Translations under genes and position numbers: made by a program
The notes under the pieces: model-generated
Database searches by the model: none
Seen by the model: the letters and a program-made list of their open reading frames with translations, nothing else
What the model was told of the DNA's origin: nothing
Part shown: positions 18,051 to 24,502 of the stretch, one piece after another
Numbering within the stretch: the stretch's first letter is position 1
How the letters are laid out: each line of letters begins with the position of its first letter
From: VAZQ01 sp963821505
Lineage (GTDB): Bacteria > Pseudomonadota > Alphaproteobacteria > Rhizobiales > Xanthobacteraceae
DNA length: 64,000 nucleotides
Assembly: GCA_963821505.1 (NCBI GenBank)
Contig: CAWGEH010000028.1
Coordinates: 124,001 to 188,000 of the forward strand
Reading direction: 5' to 3'

Positions 18051-19445
18051 CTACACCGTCTCGATCAACATGGCGCCGCCCTGCCCGCCGCCGATGCACT
18101 CGGTGGCAATGCCCTGTTTGACGCCCAGCCGTTTCATCGCGTTCACGAGATGCAGCACGATGCGGTTCCCGCTTGCTCCGACCGGATGGCCGAGCCCGAT
18201 CGCCCCGCCGTCCACGTTGAGCTTGTCGCGCGCGATGCGGCCGGCCGCAGCCTCGAGGCCGAGCACCTCGCGGCAGAACGTTGCGTCCTGCCAGGCGGCG
18301 AGACAGGCCAGCACCTGCGCCGCGAACGCTTCATTGAGCTCCCACAGCCCGACGTCGCCGAGGCCGAGTCCGTGCCGGCGCAGGATCGCGCTCGCGCACA
18401 GCACGGGGCCGAGCCCCATGATCGAGGGATCGAGCGCCGACCACTCGCTGTCCACGATTACCGCGCGCGGGGTCAGACCGTGCTCCTTCACCGCCCGCTC
18501 GGACGCCAGGATCACCCAGGAGGCGCCGTCGGTGATCTGCGAGCTGTTGCCGGCGGTGACCTTGCCCCACGGCCGCTCGAACGCCGGCTTGAGCCTGGCG
18601 AGGGTCTCGACCGTGGTGTCCGGCCGCACGCCGTCGTCATGGTCGTAGATCCTGCCGTCGCGGCCGAACGCGGGCTCGAGCTCGCCCTCGAACCAGCGTT
18701 CCTTCTGCGCGTGCGCGAGCCGCTGCTGGCTCTCGGCCGCGTATTGATCGGCGTCGCGCCGCGACACGTGGAACAGGTGGCCGACGATTTCGGCGGTCTG
18801 CCCCATGTTGAGGTCGACCACCGGATCGGTCAGGCCGCGCTCGAGGCCGATGACCGGCTTGAGGAACGAGGGTCGAAACCCCGCCAGCGCGGCGAGCCGC
18901 GACCAGACATCGCGCGCGCCGAACAGCCGCGCGTACCAGTCGACCGCGCTCTTGCGGAACAGCAGCGGCGACCAGCTCAGCGCCTCGGCGCCGCCGGCGA
19001 GAATGAGATCGGACTTGCCCTCGCGGATATACTGGTACGCGGTGTCGATCGACTGCATGCCGGAGCCGCAGTTGATCTGCACCGTGAACGCCGTCATCGC
19101 CTCGCCCATGCCGAGGCGAAGCGCCGCGATGCGCGCGGGATTCATCTCGTCGGCCAGCACGCTGACGCAGCCGAGGATGACCTCGTCGAACGCGTCGGGG
19201 GGAAACGGCTGGCGCAGCAGCAGCGGCCGCCCGCAGGCGACCGCGAGATCAACCGGCGTGAACGGGCCCGGCCGCCCGCGCGCGCGCAGGAACGGCGTGC
19301 GGCTGCCGTCGATGATGTAAACCGGGCGGGACGCTATTGCGCGGCCGTTGGTCGGGGCATCGTTTGCGATAGCAATTCTCCTATAGCGGATTCCATTGGG
19401 CTCGATGCGGACCGATTGCCGCGCGCGCGGTGTGTCCCTCTCCAA
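18051..19445 (-). CDS. Acetyl-CoA C-acyltransferase (FadA/FadI type thiolase)
   Basis: Cleaves 3-ketoacyl-CoA in the last step of beta-oxidation. Seen: the active-site cysteine in QINCGSGMQSIDTAY, the ELNEAFAAQVLA segment, the histidine region GGAIGLGHPVGASGNRI, and C-terminal GIATECIGGGQGGAMLIE. The coordinates use the only canonical start in the frame (ATG at 19445), which gives 464 residues with an arginine-rich tail unlike thiolases. The expected N-terminus (ANDAPTNGRAIASRPVYIID) begins at an ATC at 19370-19368 that has a perfectly placed AGGAGA in front, so the natural start may be that ATC, giving 439 residues. Confidence 0.9.
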   Translation of the reverse strand: MERDTPRARQSVRIEPNGIRYRRIAIANDAPTNGRAIASRPVYIIDGSRTPFLRARGRPGPFTPVDLAVACGRPLLLRQPFPPDAFDEVILGCVSVLADEMNPARIAALRLGMGEAMTAFTVQINCGSGMQSIDTAYQYIREGKSDLILAGGAEALSWSPLLFRKSAVDWYARLFGARDVWSRLAALAGFRPSFLKPVIGLERGLTDPVVDLNMGQTAEIVGHLFHVSRRDADQYAAESQQRLAHAQKERWFEGELEPAFGRDGRIYDHDDGVRPDTTVETLARLKPAFERPWGKVTAGNSSQITDGASWVILASERAVKEHGLTPRAVIVDSEWSALDPSIMGLGPVLCASAILRRHGLGLGDVGLWELNEAFAAQVLACLAAWQDATFCREVLGLEAAAGRIARDKLNVDGGAIGLGHPVGASGNRIVLHLVNAMKRLGVKQGIATECIGGGQGGAMLIETV

Positions 19446-19645
19446 TCGTCGCGTGGCCCCCTGGGTCCCGGGTCTCGTTGCGCTCGCGCAAGAGCGAGCG
19501 CTAGCGCATGTTCCGGAAAAGTGGGAACCGGTTTTCCGAACAGAACATGCGCAAAATCGAAAAATCTAGAGCGCATCACGATTCGACCCAATCGGGATGC
19601 GCTCTAGCGAGCGAAGATCCGGGACCCAGGGGCCATGCGACGACA
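19446..19645. repeat. Inverted-repeat element carrying a family A copy in its loop
   Basis: Flanks of roughly 30 bases (GTGGCCCCCTGGGTCCCGGG on the left, its near complement around 19618-19640 on the right) pair with each other. A complete family A repeat lies between the arms, so one repeat seems to have landed within the other. Confidence 0.75.
19501..19606 (-). repeat. Family A palindromic repeat, copy 2
   Basis: Full-length family A unit in reverse orientation, between the thiolase and acyl-CoA dehydrogenase genes. Confidence 0.95.
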
Positions 19646-19654
19646 CGTGAAATT

Positions 19655-19745
19655 GACGCACCGACGGTGCCAAACGCGCCACTCCCTCACCCATCACCAT
19701 ACGTTGCGCCACCGTCGAACCCTCTCCCGCGAGGGAAGAGCGCGC
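19655..19745. repeat. Family E repeat, copy 1 (CTCACCCATCACCAT type)
   Basis: Contains ATTGACGCACCGACGG, CTCCCTCACCCATCACCAT and CACCGTCGAACCCTCTCCCG. A related copy lies at 27466-27611. It also shares its first part with the leader of family D copies. Confidence 0.65.
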
Positions 19746-19773
19746 ATATGCACCCGCGTCACCCGCGGCACTT

Positions 19774-22113
19774 CTAAGTGCCAAGCGCATCACCCCCCTC
19801 CCGGCCCTCCCCCACAAGGGGGGAGGGAGCAGACCGAGTTTGCCGCCCGGGCTGATCCCATTGCAACGGAATGGACTCCGAGGCTTGACGCGGGGCCAGT
19901 TGCTTCGGCGCCAGCTCCTCGGGCGCGAAGTCGTCGACCGCCACGGCGGCGGCGACCGCATCCGCCGCGGCGCGAAGCTCCCTCGCCTCGGCGTCGTTGA
20001 TCAGGCCCTGTTGTCGCGCCTTCCCCACGTCGCGCATATGCGCCTTGTGCAGGCGGTCGCGCAACGCCTGCGTCGCGATCGTGAGCTCGAACGCGCGCTC
20101 GAGCCGCGCGAGGCCGTTGTCGCCGGTGCCGTGGAAAATATCCACGGTGAGACGGTCGCGCGTCGCCGAGGGCGCGAGCAGAATGTCGGCGCAGGCCTGC
20201 GTCAACCGATCGGACGGGCCGCGGCGGCGAGGCCCGAGCGGCAGCAGCAGGAAGCGAAGCAGCCACGCCGCCGGGCGGTTGGGGAAATTCGCAAAGATCT
20301 CGTCGAAGCGCGCCTCGATGGTGGCGAAGCCTTCCTCCATGCACCATTCGACCAGCGGCAGGTCGGCGCGTTGGCGACCCTCGTCCTGCCAGCGCTTGAG
20401 CACGGCGGAGAGAAGATAGAGCTCCGAGAGGATGTCGCCGAAACGCGCCGAGATCATCTCCTGGCGCTTGAGCGCGCCGCCGAGCGTGAGGAGCGCGACG
20501 TCGACGGCGAGCGCGAAGGCCGAGGCGTAGCGTCCGAGCGGTTTGTAGAAGCGGCTCGCGTCTCCTGCCGCCGGCGCGGGCGCAAAGGCGCCGCCGGTCC
20601 AGGCGCGGCCCCAGGCGCGCAACGCGTTGGCGAAGCTGTGCCGAACATGATCCCAGAATGCGCGGTCGAATTCTTCGAGACCGCGGGCGCGATCGGGATC
20701 TTCCAGCGCGGTCATTTCCCGGAGCAGATAGGGGTGGCTGCGGATCGCGCCCTGCCCGAACTGGATGAGGCTGCGCGTCACGATGTTCGCGCCCTCGACC
20801 GTGATGCCGATCGGAACGGAGCGATAAAGCGAGCCGAGATAGTTGAGCGGGCCCTCCTGCACGCCCTTGCCGCCGTGCACGTCCATGGCGTCGTTGGCCA
20901 CCACGCGCAGCCGTTCGGTCGCCTGCTCCTTCATGATGGCGGTGATCACCGCGGGCTTGTGGCCCTGATCGATGCCGGCGCAGGTGAGCCGCCGCGCGGC
21001 GTCGATGAGATAGGCGGCGGCGGCCATGCGGCCGAGGCGCTCCTGGATGGCTTCGAAGCGTCCGATGGGAACGTGGAATTGCTCGCGGATGCGGGCATAC
21101 GCGCCGGTGGTGTGGGCGGCGAAGGCGGCACCCGCCGCCGACAGCGACGGCAGCGAAATTCCGCGCCCGGCGGCGAGCGCGCTCATCAACATCTTCCAGC
21201 CTTTTCCGACCTGCGCGATGCCGCCGATGACGTTGTCGATCGGAACGAAGACGTCGCGGCCGGTGGTCGGACCGTTCTGGAAGAACACGAACGCTGGCAG
21301 ATGGCGGCGGCCGATCTCGACACCGGGCAGGTTCGTCGGCACCAGCGCGACGGTGATGCCGATCTCGTCGCGGTCGCCGATCAGGTGATCGGGATCGTAG
21401 AGCTTGAAGGCAAGCCCGATCACGGTCGCGATCGGCCCGAGCGTGATGTAGCGCTTGTGCCAGTTGAGCCTGATGCCGAGGACCTCGCGCCCTTGCCAGG
21501 TGCCGCGGCAGACCACGCCGGAATCGATCATCGAGGCGGCATCAGACCCGGCCTCCGGGCTGGTGAGCCCGAAGCAGGGAATCTCGCTGGCGTCGGCCAG
21601 CCGCGGCAGCCAGTACTCCTGCTGCGCCTTGGTGCCGAACTGGTGCAGGAGCTCGCCCGGCCCGAGCGAATTCGGCACCATGGCGGTGACCGCGCCGGTG
21701 ATCGAGCGCGTCGAGAGCTTGCGAATGACCTCCGAATGGGCATAGGCGGAAAAGCCGAGCCCGCCATGGCTCTTCGGAATGATCATGGCGAAGAACTTGT
21801 GCGTCTTCAGAAAGTCCCACACCTCGGGCGGGAGATCTCGCAGCTCCCAGGTGATGCGCCAGTCGTCGAGCATGTGGCAGAGCTCGTCGACCGGCCCATC
21901 GAGAAACGCCTGCTCCTCGGCGCAGAGCGTCGCCGGCGGCACGGCCAGGAGCTTCGCCCAGTCGGGATTGCCGCCGAACAGGTCGGCGTCCCACCAGACG
22001 TCGCCCGCCTCGATCGCCTCGCGTTCCGTCTCGGAGAGCGTCGGCAGCACGTGCTGCGCCCACCGGAAGATCGGCTTCGATAGTCTGTCCCGGCGAAATG
22101 AAGGTTCGCTCAT
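19774..22113 (-). CDS. fadE: Acyl-CoA dehydrogenase (FadE type)
   Basis: Flavoprotein catalysing the first, oxidative step of fatty-acid beta-oxidation. The 779-residue length matches the long proteobacterial FadE class with a C-terminal DUF1974-like extension. Motifs include PKSHGGLGFSAYAHSEV, CFGLTSPEAGSDAASM, GRGISLPSLSAA, the flavin region with DVHGGKGVQEGPLNYLG and ITVEGANIVTRSL. The last approximately 25 residues (from RQTRSAPSPLVGEGREGG) are encoded by a family D repeat, so the original C-terminus appears to have been replaced by repeat-derived sequence; catalysis should be unaffected. It lies upstream of the thiolase and hydratase/dehydrogenase genes on the same strand, separated by a 330-base repeat-filled gap. 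Confidence 0.93.
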   Translation of the reverse strand: MSEPSFRRDRLSKPIFRWAQHVLPTLSETEREAIEAGDVWWDADLFGGNPDWAKLLAVPPATLCAEEQAFLDGPVDELCHMLDDWRITWELRDLPPEVWDFLKTHKFFAMIIPKSHGGLGFSAYAHSEVIRKLSTRSITGAVTAMVPNSLGPGELLHQFGTKAQQEYWLPRLADASEIPCFGLTSPEAGSDAASMIDSGVVCRGTWQGREVLGIRLNWHKRYITLGPIATVIGLAFKLYDPDHLIGDRDEIGITVALVPTNLPGVEIGRRHLPAFVFFQNGPTTGRDVFVPIDNVIGGIAQVGKGWKMLMSALAAGRGISLPSLSAAGAAFAAHTTGAYARIREQFHVPIGRFEAIQERLGRMAAAAYLIDAARRLTCAGIDQGHKPAVITAIMKEQATERLRVVANDAMDVHGGKGVQEGPLNYLGSLYRSVPIGITVEGANIVTRSLIQFGQGAIRSHPYLLREMTALEDPDRARGLEEFDRAFWDHVRHSFANALRAWGRAWTGGAFAPAPAAGDASRFYKPLGRYASAFALAVDVALLTLGGALKRQEMISARFGDILSELYLLSAVLKRWQDEGRQRADLPLVEWCMEEGFATIEARFDEIFANFPNRPAAWLLRFLLLPLGPRRRGPSDRLTQACADILLAPSATRDRLTVDIFHGTGDNGLARLERAFELTIATQALRDRLHKAHMRDVGKARQQGLINDAEARELRAAADAVAAAVAVDDFAPEELAPKQLAPRQASESIPLQWDQPGRQTRSAPSPLVGEGREGGDALGT
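19785..19880. repeat. Family D repeat, copy 1 (GGAGCAGACCGAGTTTGCCGC type)
   Basis: C-rich/G-rich inverted repeat (CCCCCCTCCCGGCCCTCCCC pairing with GGGGGGAGGGAG) followed by GCAGACCGAGTTTGCCGCCC. It overlaps the 3' end of fadE. Other copies: 26791-26994, 44262-44456 and, partial, 51033-51080. Confidence 0.8.
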
Positions 22114-22155
22114 CGAGGTCCCGGCTCGGTCGGTGCTCTGGTCAACTCGACGCAG

Positions 22156-22270
22156 ATTCCGTCATCCTGAGGCGGCCGCGCTGTTGCGCGGCCCTCGAAG
22201 GATGAACGGCCGAGGCCGTCGCCCTTCGAGGCTCGCCCGAAGACGGGCTCGCACCTCAGGGTGACGGAAT
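22156..22270. repeat. Family B repeat, copy 2
   Basis: ATTCCGTCATCCTGAGG at the left end and its complement at the right end, with inner CCCTCGAAGGATGAACGG / CGTCGCCCTTCGAGGC. Shorter than copy 1, as it lacks the extra insert. Lies just upstream of fadE. Confidence 0.9.
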
Positions 22271-22902
22271 GAAGGTCTGACTGGTTGTGCGTCAATCTCA
22301 TCGGAATACGATAGTCCCGCGCAGTAAAGCAGGTGGCTCTTCGTGCGCCAAATGAAAATCCCTCGCGCACGCCGGCCATGCCGGACGTGACGCCGAGACC
22401 AGTCAAGTCCCGGATAATCGCCCTCCGGAGACGCCCCTCATGAGCGAGGATGGAATCAGATCTAGCATGAATGCGTTACGTAGTCAATAGCGTAGTTGAT
22501 ATGTAGTCGCGCCTTCGACATACCTGATCATTCGGGTGATCCGAGCCATCGACGGGCGGTCGGCAAATTATTCGCTGCCCGTTTTTTGCGAAGGCGCGAT
22601 TCGCGCAAGCTTGATAAACCGAACGATCACGTCGAACTCCATCGCTTCGATATCTCTTGCTTCCTCGCGTATCCGCGACACTTTGTGCTCGGTAATGCCG
22701 TCCATCCTTCGTGTTAGGGCGCGGCGGCCCGCGCGCGTATAAAGCTTGAGCCGCGGCCGAAGCGTCAATCCAAGAAGTCCTTCTTCCAATCCAAGTAAGT
22801 CCTTCTTCAATGCGCAAATCGTTAATAGGGACGAGAGGCGATTTTCTCGGCCAATGCGGCCACGTGTTGCGGTGTGACGCGTGGTCGCCGCGGAGAAGGT
22901 CG
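22271..22902. other. Gap upstream of fadE without a recognisable gene
   Basis: The only notable frame is an 80-codon one on the minus strand at 22568-22810, ending in RFIKLARIAPSQKTGSE. It has no recognisable family. Base composition is visibly more AT-rich around 22440-22700 than in the surrounding genes, which may mark transferred or decaying sequence. Confidence 0.35.
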
Positions 22903-23028
22903 ATGGCGCGGTTGAGCGTTAGTGCTGCCGGGCAGCCTCTGCATGTGATCCAGCGCCGCAACAATCGCGCGGCGATCTTTTTCGGCAGGGAGGATTATCC
23001 GCGCTACAGCGTTTTCCAGCTCGTTTGA
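22903..23028 (+). pseudogene. 5' fragment of a REP-associated tyrosine transposase (RAYT)
   Basis: A 41-codon remnant starting at ATG 22903 and reading MARLSVSAAGQPLHVIQRRN followed by NRAAIFFGREDYPRY. This is the conserved N-terminus of IS200-like RAYT (TnpA_REP) proteins: the GQP-hV-QR-NNR-AIFF pattern. The frame then stops; the HUH catalytic part and tyrosine are absent. RAYTs act on REP-type hairpins, and a paired-hairpin element begins only 45 bases downstream. The fragment cannot be active. Confidence 0.75.
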
Positions 23029-23050
23029 TTCAGCATCGTACGTTCACAGG

Positions 23051-23226
23051 TGTCACCCGCGGGCTTGACCACGCAAGTCGGATTTATCCGACTTGCGCAC
23101 TCGAGAATCCGAACTCGGGTAAACCCGAGTTCGGCGGTCCATCTATTCTTGGCAATAGCTTACTGCGTCTTTGCCGCAATTCTTTTGCCAAGGAGATGGA
23201 TGCGCGGGTCAAGCCCGCGCATGACA
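23051..23226. repeat. MITE-like inverted-repeat element (CGCGGGCTTGACC ends)
   Basis: The left end TGTCACCCGCGGGCTTGACC and the right end GGTCAAGCCCGCGCATGACA are inverted repeats with about 17 of 20 matching bases. A paired-hairpin element (23073-23134) is inserted just inside the left end. No coding capacity. Confidence 0.75.
23073..23134 (+). repeat. Paired-hairpin element P1
   Basis: Hairpin a: GCAAGTCGGA, loop TTTA, perfect 10-bp stem (23073-23096). Hairpin b: CCGAACTCGGG, loop TAAA, perfect 11-bp stem (23109-23134). Twelve-base spacer. Best-formed member of the P family. Confidence 0.9.
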
Positions 23227-23301
23227 ACCTCATAAGGGTCAGCACTGGTGGAAAATGCTCTACCGCGACCGGCTCGCTGGATGGAGCCGACCATTCGAAC
23301 G

Positions 23302-23868
23302 TCAAGTCCGCCAAAAACGCCAGCGCGGCCACCGCGCCGCTGTGGGATGGAGCTGCAATTCGATGGCGGCGACGAGGTCATCGAATGCAAATGAGCCATC
23401 GAGCCGCCGCCCATTGATGAAGAATGTCGGCGTGCCGTCCACGCCGCTGCGCTCCCCGCCGCGCACGTCGGAGCGGACCTTGGCCGCATATGCTCCGGAG
23501 TCCAACGCCTTGCGCAGCTCGGATTCGGAGAGGCCGAGAGCCTGCGCCAGCTCGAGCAGCAGCGGCAGGCCGAGGCGCTCCTGGTTGGCGTAGAGACCAT
23601 CGTGCATCTCCCAGAACCGGCCATGGGCAGCGGCGAATTCGGCGGCCTCGGCCGCAGCCTCGGCGTTGGGATGGACGTCATCCAGGGGAAAATGCCGGAA
23701 GACGAATCTCAGGTCTTTGGGGAAGCGCTCCTGCAGCGCATGGAAAATCGCGTCGGCGGGCGCACAGTACTCGCACTCGTAATCGCCGTACTCGACCAGC
23801 GTCACCGCGGCATCGGCGGGCCCGTGGATATGATCGTGCTGCGTGACCGGAACTTTCAGCCTGGCCAT
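23302..23868 (-). CDS. DsbA-like thioredoxin-fold oxidoreductase, cytoplasmic type
   Basis: A 188-residue protein of the DsbA/thioredoxin_4 group. The N-terminal DHIHGPADAAVTLVEYGDYECEYC contains the CEYC active-site pair, an inserted helical domain follows, and VDGTPTFFING holds the cis-proline that faces the active site. There is no signal peptide, so it probably acts in the cytoplasm or is a detoxifying reductase rather than a periplasmic disulphide former. The C-terminus is tryptophan/arginine rich (RWPRWRFWRT). It stands alone between repeat-rich gaps. Confidence 0.86.
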   Translation of the reverse strand: MARLKVPVTQHDHIHGPADAAVTLVEYGDYECEYCAPADAIFHALQERFPKDLRFVFRHFPLDDVHPNAEAAAEAAEFAAAHGRFWEMHDGLYANQERLGLPLLLELAQALGLSESELRKALDSGAYAAKVRSDVRGGERSGVDGTPTFFINGRRLDGSFAFDDLVAAIELQLHPTAARWPRWRFWRT

Positions 23869-23899
23869 CCTGCTTCCTCCGCTTCGACAGGTTTTCGAG

Positions 23900-24179
23900 C
23901 ATAGGCGCTAACTTAGGGCGCGTGTGTCCCGGACGCGATGCAGCGAGCCTTAAGGGCGTTTACGCCCGTCTTCGCGGGCTATGGCAAAGCGGTGCGCCGC
24001 TGATCCGGGACCTTCGCGAAGGTGGTGTGCGTAGCGATCCACGCAAATCGGCTTTAGCCGACTTGCGCGCATTTGAGCGCCGATCTCGGATAAACCCGAG
24101 ATCGGTGTCTGCAGCGCATCATTCCGCTTCGCTACATGCTGCGCTGCGCCCGGGACACACCCTTAAGTTAGCGCCTATG
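23900..24179. repeat. Family C repeat, copy 1 (GTGTGTCCCGG type), with long terminal inverted repeats
   Basis: The ends form a roughly 30-base inverted repeat (CATAGGCGCTAACTT... to ...AAGTTAGCGCCTATG, each continuing into GTGTGTCCCGG or its complement). Inside are GATCCGGGAC and GCAGCGCATCATTCCG segments shared with the copies at 28960-29186 and 30586-30771. Element P2 is inserted at 24043-24105. A smaller hairpin with the same TTTA loop (GGGCG-TTTA-CGCCC) lies at 23953-23966. Confidence 0.88.
24043..24105 (+). repeat. Paired-hairpin element P2
   Basis: Hairpin a: GCAAATCGGC, loop TTTA, 10-bp stem with one A-C mismatch (24043-24066). Hairpin b: CCGATCTCGGA, loop TAAA, 11-bp stem with one mismatch (24080-24105). 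Same order, loop pair and spacer length class as P1 but different stem bases. Confidence 0.88.
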
Positions 24180-24502
24180 ACCCCAACCTCTCGAGGGCTT
24201 GCGTGCGGCGACGAATGGCGGCTTCGCGCTCGGCGACGCGCGCTTCAAACGACGGATCGCCAAGGCGCTCAGCCGCCGGGCCGCGCCCTTGCCGAAGGGC
24301 CAGCTTCCCGAGGCCAAGGCGGAGCGACGGCAACCAAGTCTACCCGGACCCAAATTTGCCCCCGAGCCCTTTGCCCTTGAGATTGCTATTCCGAGGTGAC
24401 CAACGATGGGGCGGTGCGGGATCGGCGCGACCGCACCACTCGTAATACTAGACTTGACTATATCATACAACTTAGGATGATGGAGGCGCGGTCAGCCGAG
24501 CC
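24180..24502. other. Gap upstream of the phospholipase-motif gene
   Basis: No convincing gene. A minus-strand frame ends near 24180 with a peptide containing GDPSFEARVAEREAAIRRR, which has the look of the helical C-terminus of a decayed protein, but I cannot name it. The last 80 bases are AT-richer and probably contain the promoter for the gene at 24503. Confidence 0.35.

Noticed and set aside
16926..19607. Long open frame on the plus strand (893 codons) opposite the thiolase and hydratase/dehydrogenase genes
   Set aside because: It is antisense to two well-conserved beta-oxidation genes and its peptide is a histidine/arginine/alanine-rich run without any domain, as expected from high-GC codon bias.
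19840..22083. 747-codon plus-strand frame opposite fadE
   Set aside because: Shadow of the acyl-CoA dehydrogenase gene; low-complexity Arg/Gly/Ala composition, no motif.
23073..24105. CRISPR-like array suspected from repeated palindromes
   Set aside because: The hairpins do not recur at regular intervals with unique spacers, their sequences vary, and there are no cas genes.
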